Under the pieces are notes generated by a model. The model saw only the letters and a list, made by a program, of their open reading frames with translations. It was not told where the DNA came from and searched no databases. The position numbers and the translations under genes are program-made. 8,705 nucleotides of DNA from Rhodocyclaceae bacterium UBA2346 (GTDB lineage Bacteria > Pseudomonadota > Gammaproteobacteria > Burkholderiales > Rhodocyclaceae). Numbering within the stretch: position 1 is the first letter of the stretch; each line of letters begins with the position of its first letter. Where the stretch lies: positions 24,099 through 32,803 of the forward strand of contig DDUE01000002.1 in assembly GCA_002344625.1 (NCBI GenBank), written 5' to 3'. Positions 1 through 5,908 of this stretch are shown here, one piece after another.

Positions 1-347
1 TCCTCAACGAGGAAGGCTACTACGGCGTGCTCGGCAAGTCCGGCGCCCGCATGGAGATGCCGGGGTGCTCGCTGTGCATGGGCAACCAGGCGCAGGTTCG
101 CAAGGGGAGTACCGCGATGTCGACTTCGACCCGCAACTTCCCGAACCGGCTGGGCATCGACACCCGTGTGTATCTGGGCTCGGCAGAGCTGGCTGCGGTC
201 TGCGCGCTGATGGGCAAGATCCCGACGGTTGCCGAGTACATGGCGCAGGTGGAAGTGGTCAATGCCAAGGCCAAGGACATCTACCGCTACATGAACTTCG
301 ACCAGATTCCGGCGTTCCGCGACGTTGCCGATACGGTCGAAGTCTGA
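1..347 (+). CDS. acnB: Aconitate hydratase B (AcnB), C-terminal end, partial
   Basis: This is the 3' end of a gene that begins left of the window; the reading frame starts at base 3 and stops with TGA at 345-347. AcnB interconverts citrate and isocitrate in the TCA cycle using a [4Fe-4S] cluster. The visible 114 residues carry the PGCSLCMGNQ block, whose two cysteines are the CxxC pair of cluster ligands known for the B-type enzyme; the third ligand lies upstream, outside the window. The segment continues through a conserved block containing STSTRNFPNRLG and ends with a VYLGSAELAAVCALMGKIPT stretch and a helical tail, as in full-length AcnB. Nothing suggests truncation at the 3' end. A stem-loop and an intrinsic terminator follow, so acnB appears to end its transcription unit. 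The family call is secure from the motifs; the upstream part cannot be judged. Confidence 0.95.
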   Translation, partial: LNEEGYYGVLGKSGARMEMPGCSLCMGNQAQVRKGSTAMSTSTRNFPNRLGIDTRVYLGSAELAAVCALMGKIPTVAEYMAQVEVVNAKAKDIYRYMNFDQIPAFRDVADTVEV

Positions 348-358
348 GTATTTCGGCT

Positions 359-389
359 CTCGTTCCGGGGTCTTGGTCGACCCCGCGAG
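359..389 (+). other. Stem-loop just downstream of acnB
   Basis: GGGGTC at 367-372 pairs with GACCCC at 379-384 around a 6-base loop, extended by C366-G385. An outer CTCG (359-362) pairs with CGAG (386-389) across a three-base bulge. No T-run follows, so it is not itself an intrinsic terminator. It lies 12 bases after the acnB stop and before the real terminator, and could stabilise the 3' end of the acnB mRNA. That role is inference. Confidence 0.45.
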
Positions 390-405
390 TCGATCAGTGA
401 AAATG

Positions 406-431
406 CCGCCGGGTGACCGGCGGTTTTTTTT
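406..431 (+). terminator. Rho-independent terminator of acnB
   Basis: A perfect 7-bp GC-rich stem, CCGCCGG (406-412) with CCGGCGG (417-423), closes a GTGA tetraloop (413-416) and is followed at once by eight T residues (424-431). This is a textbook plus-strand terminator 59 bases past the acnB stop. On the minus strand the stem is followed by A, C and then only four T residues (400-403), so it could act weakly on transcripts arriving from the convergent gene at 532-900. Confidence 0.92.
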
Positions 432-514
432 GCCCACGAGTCGTGCTTTCGGTGAGGCGCTGGCTGCGCCTCGGCGACCCTCGGCCGATTTCAGCCGTCA
501 CCCGGGATGCGGCA

Positions 515-529
515 GCGCCGGGCCGGCGC
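515..529. repeat. Short GC palindrome, also present after thiQ
   Basis: GCGCCGG, a central G, and CCGGCGC form a 15-base near-perfect palindrome starting 3 bases beyond the stop of the minus-strand gene at 532-900. A 15-base stretch including it (514-528) recurs exactly at 5202-5216, just after the thiQ stop. No T-run follows on either strand, so it is not a canonical terminator. It may be an incidental GC-rich match or a small 3'-end hairpin. Confidence 0.35.
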
Positions 530-531
530 GC

Positions 532-900
532 TCACTCATAGACGGCCCAGGTCGTGCCTTTGTCGCGGTCATAATGAAGCTCGATCACCGAGGTTTCGCA
601 CAGGTCGAAACCTTGCCATCTCGCTTCCTCTTCATCGTCATAGGCAACCATGAGGTCCCATTTACAGCCCTTCGCGCCCTGGGTGAACTCGATCTCGACG
701 CGTTCCCCGTCCTCGAGCAGCTCACGGCCCATGATGTCCTCTTCCCAGTCATCCGACGACATCGACGATACGTAGACCTCGCTGATCGTGTAGCCGGTGC
801 GGTTCACCAGGGTGAAATCCAGCTGTGCCTGGGCCGAGGCCGGCGGAATCGCCGCCCCCAGCGTGCCCGACGCAAGGAGCGCGGCAAACGTGTTTCTCAT
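532..900 (-). CDS. Small secreted protein of unknown function
   Basis: The 122-residue product has a clear Sec-type signal peptide: a short basic start (MRN), a hydrophobic core and a likely cleavage after ASAQA near residue 25. The mature part is about 97 residues, acidic, and rich in beta-strand-like stretches (LDFTLVNRTGYTISEVYVS, then VEIEF and VIELHYDRD). It has two cysteines, at residues 79 and 101, that could form a disulfide after export. A DDWEED patch near residues 50-55 and a YDDEEEARW patch near 87-95 make it strongly negative. I recall similar signal-peptide proteins of unknown role in proteobacteria, but recognise no domain with a known function. The start at 900 was chosen because GGAG lies 7 bases upstream and the signal peptide begins exactly there; the longer reading frame would bury it. 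It lies 85 bases behind the kinase gene on the same strand and may be co-transcribed with it. Confidence 0.8.
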   Translation of the reverse strand: MRNTFAALLASGTLGAAIPPASAQAQLDFTLVNRTGYTISEVYVSSMSSDDWEEDIMGRELLEDGERVEIEFTQGAKGCKWDLMVAYDDEEEARWQGFDLCETSVIELHYDRDKGTTWAVYE

Positions 901-907
901 CGATTTT

Positions 908-911
908 CTCC
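908..911 (-). promoter_or_regulatory. Ribosome binding site of the secreted-protein gene
   Basis: Read on the minus strand this is GGAG, 7 bases before the ATG at 900. It decides the start in favour of the signal-peptide form over upstream in-frame ATG codons. Confidence 0.75.
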
Positions 912-956
912 ACATCGGAACTTGGGCGGCTCCGGCCGCAGGGTGCCGCCGGCTCG

Positions 957-975
957 CGCCGCGAAGTATGCGGCG
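957..975 (-). other. Stem-loop between the two minus-strand genes
   Basis: CGCCGC (957-962) and GCGGCG (970-975) can form a 6-bp stem with a 7-base loop in the gap between the kinase stop and the secreted-protein start. No T-run follows on the minus strand, so termination is unlikely. It could be an mRNA processing or stability element, or chance in GC-rich DNA. Confidence 0.3.
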
Positions 976-985
976 AACCGGCGCG

Positions 986-1798
986 TCATGCGAGCCCCGC
1001 GTGGGGGTGGGTGGGTTGTTGCCGACCATCCGGCGGGGTGCGCGCGAGCCACCACAGCTGGTTCAGGCGCTGTCGCCACCGGGATGTCGAATGCCAGCGT
1101 GCCGGGTCGAATCCGTCGTCGAGATGCGGCGCGAGCATGCGCTTCTCGGAGGGGGTCAGGGTGAGCATGGCGTCGGCCGATACCGCATCGAACCAGGGAT
1201 TGCCGAGCGCCGCGTATTCCCAGTCGATGAGCGTCCACTGATCCCCGGCCAGGAGCAGGTTGCCCGGGTGGATGTCGTGGTGGGTGAGCCGGAATGACGT
1301 CGTCGGCCATGGTGCGCAGGCGTCGATGAGGGCGTCGACCAGTTCGTCGCGTTGTGGCGAAGCATGCGCGCGGTCGGCGTAGCGCATGACCAGGTCGATA
1401 TAGTTGCGGGGGGTGTCGTCGATACCGGTCGCCCAGCACTCGGCCAGCGCGGCCAGCAGGGTGGTGCGCTGGTGCCGGGTCAGTTCGTCTGGATTAGGAT
1501 GCCGGCCGGCCGACGCACGGAACAGCATGCCGTGCCCGGGGCAGTGGGCAAGTACGACGGGCGCCCAGGTGCGCCCGGCGATCGCCGCCAGGATTTTCCC
1601 CTCGCGTGCATGATCGGCACCGGGCGAGGCCGCGTCCGGGCCGAACTGGCGCCAGACATAGGTCTTGCCGTGCGCTGTCACCAGCCAGTGGGGATTGGCG
1701 CTTCCCGCGCCCAGAAAACGAATGTCGTCGATGCGGTCGAGCAGGGTGTCGAGCACGGGCGAGGGTGGGGGGCCGCCATGGTGTTCATGTTGCAGCAT
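986..1798 (-). CDS. APH-family kinase, probable thiamine kinase (ThiK-like)
   Basis: This 270-residue protein has the protein-kinase-like phosphotransferase fold of the aminoglycoside phosphotransferase/choline kinase group. The catalytic block LTHHDIHPGN (171-180) gives the Brenner pattern H-x-D-x4-N, with Asp175 the expected catalytic base and Asn180 a metal ligand. LIDWEYAALGNPWFD (190-204) supplies the second metal-binding Asp192 and is the version typical of choline and thiamine kinases, not of antibiotic phosphotransferases. The N-terminal lobe has a YVWRQF strand (about 47-52) and a helix with Glu66. ThiK converts thiamine plus ATP to thiamine monophosphate in the cytoplasm. The assignment rests on the DWEY motif plus the divergent neighbour, a TPP-riboswitch-controlled thiamine importer; choline or another small alcohol as substrate remains possible. 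The ATG at 1798 is supported by GGAG with a 7-base spacer. Its 5' end lies under the thi promoter, and its own promoter was not found. Confidence 0.72.
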   Translation of the reverse strand: MLQHEHHGGPPPSPVLDTLLDRIDDIRFLGAGSANPHWLVTAHGKTYVWRQFGPDAASPGADHAREGKILAAIAGRTWAPVVLAHCPGHGMLFRASAGRHPNPDELTRHQRTTLLAALAECWATGIDDTPRNYIDLVMRYADRAHASPQRDELVDALIDACAPWPTTSFRLTHHDIHPGNLLLAGDQWTLIDWEYAALGNPWFDAVSADAMLTLTPSEKRMLAPHLDDGFDPARWHSTSRWRQRLNQLWWLARTPPDGRQQPTHPHAGLA

Positions 1799-1807
1799 TG
1801 TTATACT
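1799..1807 (+). promoter_or_regulatory. Extended -10 promoter for the thi riboswitch operon
   Basis: TG (1799-1800), one base, then TATACT (1802-1807) matches the extended -10 form TGnTATAAT with one mismatch. A start site about 7 bases further falls at 1814, exactly where the first strand of the riboswitch P1 helix begins. No good -35 box is visible at 16-18 bases upstream, which is acceptable for extended -10 promoters. The element lies immediately before the start codon of the divergent kinase gene. Confidence 0.7.
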
Positions 1808-1809
1808 CC
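1806..1809 (-). promoter_or_regulatory. Ribosome binding site of the ThiK-like gene
   Basis: The minus strand reads GGCGGAG, with GGAG at 1809-1806, then 7 bases to the ATG at 1798. Two of its bases are also part of the plus-strand -10 hexamer at 1802-1807, so the two divergent control signals physically overlap. Confidence 0.75.
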
Positions 1810-1813
1810 GCCG

Positions 1814-1906
1814 GTCTCATCGGGGTGCCGTGGTGCCAGTGGCCCGGGGCTGAGAGTCTAAACCCGCTGAACCTGATCCAGTTAGTGCTGGCGTAGGGAA
1901 TGGGAT
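1814..1906 (+). promoter_or_regulatory. TPP riboswitch (THI element)
   Basis: The aptamer binds thiamine pyrophosphate and lowers expression of downstream thiamine genes. Conserved core segments are all present in order: GGGGTGCC (1822-1829), CTGAGA (1850-1855), ACCC (1862-1865), GAACCTGATC (1869-1878) and GTTAGTGCTGGCGTAGGGAA (1881-1900). Helix P1 can form from GTCTCAT (1814-1820) with ATGGGAT (1900-1906), seven pairs including G-U wobbles. The P3 arm is less clear by eye. The element sits directly upstream of thiB, thiP and thiQ, the expected regulon, and the predicted transcription start coincides with the first base of P1. Confidence 0.96.
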
Positions 1907-1936
1907 AGGGCCGCCTGCCCGGCCGCGCCGTTTCTC

Positions 1937-1978
1937 TCCTGTTCCGCGTCGGTCGTGTATGTGCTTGACAACCGGAAC
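1937..1978 (+). promoter_or_regulatory. Candidate riboswitch expression platform (SD sequestration)
   Basis: GTTCCG (1941-1946) is exactly complementary to CGGAAC (1973-1978), which holds the only Shine-Dalgarno-like sequence of thiB, 5 bases before its ATG. GTC (1948-1950) with GAC (1967-1969) can extend the hairpin. No T-run follows, so translational control fits better than termination. The same left strand, 1937-1945, can instead pair over nine bases, with two wobbles, to 1897-1905 at the 3' edge of the aptamer. This would be an anti-sequestering helix incompatible with P1. The pairing was found by eye and is inferred, not demonstrated. Confidence 0.55.
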
Positions 1979-1982
1979 GTTC

Positions 1983-2978
1983 ATGAACATCCGCAGTTCG
2001 CTTGCATTCGCGGCGCTCGCGCTGGCCGCGGGCAACGCGCCGGCCGCTTCGGCCGATCTCACGGTCTATACCTACGAATCCTTCATCAGCAGTTGGGGCC
2101 CGGGCCCGGCCCTGAAGGCGCGCTTCGAGGCGCAATGCGATTGCACGATCGCGTTCGTCGGAGCCGAGGATGGGGTGGCGCTGCTCAACCGGGTGCGCCT
2201 CGAAGGCGCGAATACCCGCGCGGACGTCATCCTCGGCCTCGACGATTCGCTGATCGCGGAGGCGCGCGCCCATGCGCTGGTGCGGCCGCATTCGATCGAT
2301 TTCGCGTCGGTGCCGATGGTCGCTGCGCTCGCGTGGGCGGACGACAGCTTCGTGCCCTTCGATTTCGGCTACTTCGCTTTCATCTACGACGATCGAAAGG
2401 TGAGCGCGCCACCGGCGTCGCTTGCCGAGCTGGTCGCAGGCCCGGCGCGGGTGATCTACCAGGATCCGCGTACCAGCACGCCGGGGCTGGGCTTGCTGCA
2501 CTGGATGCGGGCGGTTTATGGCGACGCGGCGCCGGCGGCCTGGGCGCGCCTCGCGCAGCATACGGTCACGGTCACCAGCGGCTGGTCCGAAGCCTACAAC
2601 ATGTTCCTGCGCGGCGAGGCGGACTATGTGTTGAGTTACACGACCTCGCCGGCCTACCACGCCATCGCCGACGGCAACGCTCACTATCGGGCGGTGCGGT
2701 TTGCCGAAGGGCATGTCGCCCAGGTCGAAGTTGCGGCGCTGTCCGCGCATACCGACGATGCCGTGCTGGCGAACCGGTTTCTTGCCTTTCTCTTGAGTCG
2801 CGAGGCGCAGGAGATCATCCCGGTGACCAACTGGATGTTGCCGGTTCGCAGCGATGTGGCGCTGCCCGAGGCATTCGAGCAGTTGATCCGGCCCGACCGC
2901 ATCGGGTTCGTGGCCGACGAAATCGGCGCCCGCCGCGCGGCCTGGGTGCGCGAGTGGCGTGACGCCGTAAGCCGGTGA
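1983..2978 (+). CDS. thiB: Thiamine/TPP ABC transporter, periplasmic binding protein ThiB
   Basis: ThiB (TbpA) captures thiamine, thiamine monophosphate and TPP in the periplasm and delivers them to ThiP. The 331-residue protein has a signal peptide ending around ASA near residue 24, then LTVYTYESF, the usual start of mature ThiB. Blocks highly similar to the E. coli protein as I remember it include SSWGPGPALK (36-45), EDGVALLNR (62-70), ADVILGLD (80-87), VPFDFGYFAF (124-133), YQDPRTSTPGLGLLHWM (159-175), GWSEAY (200-205) and LSYTTSPAY (217-225). The CDC pair near residues 52-54 resembles the CNC of the E. coli protein. Length matches the family (about 327). The ATG at 1983 was chosen over the ATG at 1959 because the signal peptide starts there and GGAA lies 5 bases upstream, although that site is weak. 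Its stop overlaps the thiP start. Expression should be controlled by the upstream TPP riboswitch. Confidence 0.96.
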   Translation: MNIRSSLAFAALALAAGNAPAASADLTVYTYESFISSWGPGPALKARFEAQCDCTIAFVGAEDGVALLNRVRLEGANTRADVILGLDDSLIAEARAHALVRPHSIDFASVPMVAALAWADDSFVPFDFGYFAFIYDDRKVSAPPASLAELVAGPARVIYQDPRTSTPGLGLLHWMRAVYGDAAPAAWARLAQHTVTVTSGWSEAYNMFLRGEADYVLSYTTSPAYHAIADGNAHYRAVRFAEGHVAQVEVAALSAHTDDAVLANRFLAFLLSREAQEIIPVTNWMLPVRSDVALPEAFEQLIRPDRIGFVADEIGARRAAWVREWRDAVSR

Positions 2979-4579
2979 TCGCCGAGCGGCTTTCTCCGCC
3001 GACGGGGGCTGCGCCCGACGGCGGCTTGCGGTTTGCGCTCGGGTTGCGGCTGATGCCGGGGGTGCTTGCGCTGTTCGTCATGCTCGCGATCAGCGTGGCC
3101 GCGTTGCTGGCGCTGGCACTGCGCAGCAACGCGGGGGTGAGCCTGACGCTGTTGCAGGAGCGGTGGTTCTGGCACGTGCTGCGTTTTTCGCTGTGGCAGG
3201 CGCTGCTGAGCGCCGTCTTGTCGCTGTTGATCGCGCTGCCGCTCGCGCGTACGCTCGCGCTCGACCGGCATCTGCCCGGGCGGACCTGGTTCCAGCGCCT
3301 GTGCCTGTTGTGTTTCGTGATGCCCAGTCTGGTGCTCATCACCGGGCTGGTGACGCTCTTCGGGCGTTCGGGCTGGATCACGCCGCTGCTGGGCGGGGGC
3401 TGGCAGCTCTACGGCTTGCCGGGCATATTGATCGCGCATGTCTATCTGAATGCGCCGTTTGCGATCAGGGTGCTGAGCCAGCGCTGGCAGAGCATCCCGG
3501 TCGATGCCTGGAAGATCTCGGCGCAGCTGGGCTTGAACGGCTGGCAGCGCTTCCGGCTGGTGGAGTGGCCGATGTTGCGTACCGCACTGCCCGGTGTTTT
3601 CGGCTTCGTCTTCCTGTTGTGCTTCAACAGCTTCGCGGTGGTGCTCGCGCTGGGCGGTGGGCCGCGCGCGACGACGCTCGAGGTGGCGATCTTTCAGGCG
3701 CTCAAGTTCGATTTCAATCCGCCCGAAGCCTTGTTCCTGGCCTGCATGCAACTGGTCGTCGCTGGCAGCCTGTTCGTGTTGTTCAGCCGCTGGGGCGGGC
3801 TGCAGTGGTTGGTGGCGGCACGCGCCGGCGATGCGTGGCGGCCACAGGTGGGGATGGCGGTGAAGTGGGGTGGCCGCGCGCTCTACGCGGCGGTCGTCGC
3901 GTTCCTGTCGTTGCCGATCGTCAGCCTCGTGCCGGCGGCCGCCGCGGCGGGCCGCGCCTTGCCGTGGCCCGAAATCGCCCGCGCCACCGTGTTCTCGGTC
4001 GGATTCGCGCTCGCGGCGGCGCTGCTGGCCGTGGCGCTGGCGCTCGCGGCCCTGAGCCTGTGGCGGCATTTCGACGATGCGCCCCGGCGACGCCTCGTCG
4101 AAGCGGCAGCGGTCCACCATCTCGTGATTCCGGGCATGGTGTTGTCGGTGGGTGTATATGTGCTCCTGATGGCGCGGGTGAACTGGCTCGAGTGGGGCTG
4201 GGTCGCGATCGTGCTGCTCAATGCGTTGATGGCGTTGCCGTTCGTGTTCGTGCAGCTCAGGCCGAGCATGTTCGAGTACGACGCCCAGTACCGGCCGTTG
4301 CTGGCCGATCTCGGCCTGCAGGGGTGGCATCACTGGCGGCGGGTGCTCGGACCCTTTCTGGCGCCCGCGCTGCGACGGGTGGCGGCGATCGCATTCGTGC
4401 TGGCTTTGGGCGACTTCGCGGTGTTCGGCATCTACGGCAATCCATCCTGGCATACGCTGCCGTGGATGATTCACGCGCTTGCGGGCAGCTATCGGCTGGA
4501 CGAAGCGGCCGCCGCCGCGTTGTTGTTGCTGGCCGTGGCGCTGGCTGCGCTGTGCCTGCTGGAGCGCGCGCGTGCTTGA
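2975..4579 (+). CDS. thiP: Thiamine/TPP ABC transporter, permease ThiP
   Basis: ThiP is the inner-membrane channel of the thiamine importer. It is 534 residues, the usual length, and contains two fused permease halves, so one polypeptide supplies both halves of the pore. Hydrophobic segments run throughout (for example about 27-50, 72-92, 107-130, 207-228, 253-270, 300-320, 338-362, 383-400, 407-428, 467-485 and 508-528). Each half carries a cytoplasmic coupling (EAA) loop that contacts ThiQ: VDAWKISAQLGLNGWQRFRL at about 176-195, and QYRPLLADLGLQGWHHWRR at about 438-456. The GTG start at 2975 overlaps the thiB stop in the arrangement GTGA; there is no convincing ribosome binding site, so translational coupling to thiB is likely. 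This would pass riboswitch control of thiB on to thiP. The 3' end overlaps thiQ by 8 bases. Confidence 0.95.
   Translation: MIAERLSPPTGAAPDGGLRFALGLRLMPGVLALFVMLAISVAALLALALRSNAGVSLTLLQERWFWHVLRFSLWQALLSAVLSLLIALPLARTLALDRHLPGRTWFQRLCLLCFVMPSLVLITGLVTLFGRSGWITPLLGGGWQLYGLPGILIAHVYLNAPFAIRVLSQRWQSIPVDAWKISAQLGLNGWQRFRLVEWPMLRTALPGVFGFVFLLCFNSFAVVLALGGGPRATTLEVAIFQALKFDFNPPEALFLACMQLVVAGSLFVLFSRWGGLQWLVAARAGDAWRPQVGMAVKWGGRALYAAVVAFLSLPIVSLVPAAAAAGRALPWPEIARATVFSVGFALAAALLAVALALAALSLWRHFDDAPRRRLVEAAAVHHLVIPGMVLSVGVYVLLMARVNWLEWGWVAIVLLNALMALPFVFVQLRPSMFEYDAQYRPLLADLGLQGWHHWRRVLGPFLAPALRRVAAIAFVLALGDFAVFGIYGNPSWHTLPWMIHALAGSYRLDEAAAAALLLLAVALAALCLLERARA
4561..4564 (+). promoter_or_regulatory. 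Ribosome binding site of thiQ inside thiP
   Basis: GGAG lies 7 bases before the GTG at 4572, within the last codons of thiP. It decides the GTG start; the longer in-frame reading from 4479 would add 31 residues unrelated to ABC ATPases. Confidence 0.75.
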
Positions 4580-5189
4580 GGTCAAAGGCCTGCGGGTCGG
4601 GCGCGGCGGTCTGCGCTGGCAGCATGACTTCGCGCTCGCGCGCGGCCGGGTCATGGCGCTCATGGGGCCCAGCGGCGCGGGCAAGAGCACGCTGCTCGAA
4701 TGCCTGGGCGGCTTCGTGCCGCCGCTGGCCGGCGAGATCGTCCTCGACGGGCGTCCCCTGCACGGGTTGCGCGCCGAAGACCGGCCGGTCGCGACGCTGT
4801 TTCAGCAGCACAATCTGTTCGAACATATCAGCGTCGCGCACAACCTGCGGCTCGGGTTCAGGCAGGGAAATCCTTCCGCGCCGCAGTGGCGGAGGGTCGT
4901 GGACGCCTGTGAACTGCTCGGCGTGGCCGACTTGCTCGCGCGCCTGCCGGGCGAACTGTCCGGCGGCCAGCGCCAGCGCGTCGCCTTGATCCGCACTGTG
5001 CTGCGCGAGCGGCCGCTGATCCTGCTCGACGAACCGTTCGGGGCGCTCGACCCCGACACCCGCATCGAGGCCGGCGACTGGGTGCGCCGCGTCATCGACC
5101 GGGACGGCAAGATGCTGATCTTCGTCACCCACGATGCGGACGATGCACGCCGCTGGGCCGATCGGACGCTCGAGATCGGCGCGGCGTGA
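4572..5189 (+). CDS. thiQ: Thiamine/TPP ABC transporter, ATP-binding protein ThiQ
   Basis: ThiQ is the cytoplasmic ATPase that powers thiamine import through ThiP. The 205-residue product has every ABC motif in order: Walker A GPSGAGKST (32-40), Q-loop LFQQHNLFEHI (76-86), signature LSGGQRQRVA (129-138), Walker B LILLDEPFGALD (149-160) and the switch histidine in FVTHD (His187). It is somewhat shorter than E. coli ThiQ (about 232) because it ends soon after the H-loop, but no catalytic element is missing. It begins with GTG, supported by GGAG 7 bases upstream, and overlaps the thiP stop by 8 bases. It is the last gene of the thi operon; the gap of 46 bases to rluE contains no recognisable intrinsic terminator. 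Confidence 0.95.
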   Translation: MLEVKGLRVGRGGLRWQHDFALARGRVMALMGPSGAGKSTLLECLGGFVPPLAGEIVLDGRPLHGLRAEDRPVATLFQQHNLFEHISVAHNLRLGFRQGNPSAPQWRRVVDACELLGVADLLARLPGELSGGQRQRVALIRTVLRERPLILLDEPFGALDPDTRIEAGDWVRRVIDRDGKMLIFVTHDADDARRWADRTLEIGAA

Positions 5190-5201
5190 CCGCGTGCGAT
5201 G

Positions 5202-5216
5202 AGCGCCGGGCCGGCG
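5202..5216. repeat. Second copy of the 15-base GC palindrome
   Basis: This 15-base stretch is identical to 514-528. The palindromic core is CGCCGG, a central G, and CCGGCG (5204-5216). It lies 12 bases past the thiQ stop, in a position comparable to the first copy, which sits just beyond a gene's 3' end. No T-run follows. Confidence 0.35.
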
Positions 5217-5223
5217 GACGCGG

Positions 5224-5229
5224 TATATT
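5224..5229 (+). promoter_or_regulatory. Possible -10 box for rluE
   Basis: TATATT matches five of six positions of the -10 consensus. A start about 7 bases downstream would fall on the A of the rluE ATG (5236), implying a leaderless mRNA. No good -35 box is seen at the expected distance, so the call is tentative. Confidence 0.4.
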
Positions 5230-5235
5230 GCCGGC

Positions 5236-5889
5236 ATGACGCGCTTGATCCTGTTCAACAAGCCATTCGGTGTCCTGTGCCAGTTCAGCGACGACGGCGG
5301 ACGGCCGACCCTCAAGGACTACATCCCGGTACCCGGTGTCTATGCGGCCGGCAGGCTCGACCGCGACAGCGAGGGCTTGTTGCTGCTGACCGACGACGGC
5401 GGGCTGCAAAGCCGTGTTGCCGACCCGCGTCACAAGCTGCCCAAGACCTATCTGGCCCAGGTCGAAGGCGAGGTCGGCGAACGGGCGCTGGCAAGCTTGT
5501 GCGCGGGGGTCGATCTGGGCGATTTCACCACCCGGCCGTGTCAGGCGCGCGCGATACCCGAACCCGCCTGGCTGTGGGCGCGCGATCCGCCGATTCGCGA
5601 GCGCCTGAGCGTGCCGACCGCGTGGATCGAGATCGTGTTGCGCGAGGGCAAGAATCGCCAGGTGCGGCGCATGACCGCGCGGGTCGGCCTGCCGACCTTG
5701 CGCCTGGTCAGGGTCGCGATCGGTGACTGGTCGCTGGACGGCATCGCCCCGGGGGCGTGGCGCGAAGTGGGCGTGCCGGTTGCGCCGCCACCACCCGCGT
5801 CGGGGCCGCGCATCGGTGGACCGAGCGCGCGCGAAGGCGCACCGCGCATCCGGCGGCGGCGTGAGGGGCGTGCATCGGAACAAACATGA
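5236..5889 (+). CDS. rluE: 23S rRNA pseudouridine synthase, RluE type
   Basis: RluE isomerises one uridine of 23S rRNA (U2457 in E. coli) to pseudouridine, in the cytoplasm during ribosome assembly. The protein belongs to the RsuA/RluB/RluE/RluF family and, like RluE, lacks an N-terminal S4 domain, opening directly with [14 protein letters not shown]. The catalytic aspartate is Asp42 in [18 protein letters not shown] (38-55). The second family block [13 protein letters not shown] (about 136-148) and the following [11 protein letters not shown] are present. After about residue 182 comes a proline- and arginine-rich tail of some 35 residues that looks disordered and basic and may help bind RNA. 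The ATG at 5236 is the only usable start, since the frame is closed by a stop at 5200 with no other start codon between. No Shine-Dalgarno sequence precedes it. The next gene follows 19 bases later and probably shares the transcript. Confidence 0.92.
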   Translation: MTRLILFNKPFGVLCQFSDDGGRPTLKDYIPVPGVYAAGRLDRDSEGLLLLTDDGGLQSRVADPRHKLPKTYLAQVEGEVGERALASLCAGVDLGDFTTRPCQARAIPEPAWLWARDPPIRERLSVPTAWIEIVLREGKNRQVRRMTARVGLPTLRLVRVAIGDWSLDGIAPGAWREVGVPVAPPPPASGPRIGGPSAREGAPRIRRRREGRASEQT

Positions 5890-5908
5890 GGCGAGGAATG
5901 ATCGAGCA

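Noticed and set aside
1800..1805. A minus-strand -10 box (TATAAC) for the ThiK-like gene
   Set aside because: Transcription from it would begin downstream of the kinase start codon, and no alternative start with a ribosome binding site follows.
1909..1933. A possible transcription terminator after the riboswitch (stem 1909-1913 with 1920-1924)
   Set aside because: The stem has only five pairs, and the following run is interrupted (GCGCCG, then TTTCTCTCC), so it is not a convincing intrinsic terminator.
1965..1970. A perfect TTGACA (-35-like) between the riboswitch and thiB
   Set aside because: No -10 box lies at the right distance downstream, and initiation there would bypass the riboswitch and start inside thiB. 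It is probably coincidence within the loop of the sequestering hairpin.
1959..1982. An upstream ATG giving thiB eight extra residues
   Set aside because: There is no ribosome binding site before it, and the added residues precede an otherwise normal signal peptide.
2684..4690. A 668-codon open frame on the minus strand across thiB, thiP and thiQ
   Set aside because: It lies opposite three well-recognised genes. Its product is a Gln/Arg/His-rich low-complexity string, typical of an antisense shadow in GC-rich DNA.
3163..4989. A 608-codon open frame on the plus strand inside thiP and thiQ
   Set aside because: It is an out-of-frame reading of thiP/thiQ with an Arg/Ala/Gly-rich product and no domain; the in-frame products have all the expected motifs.
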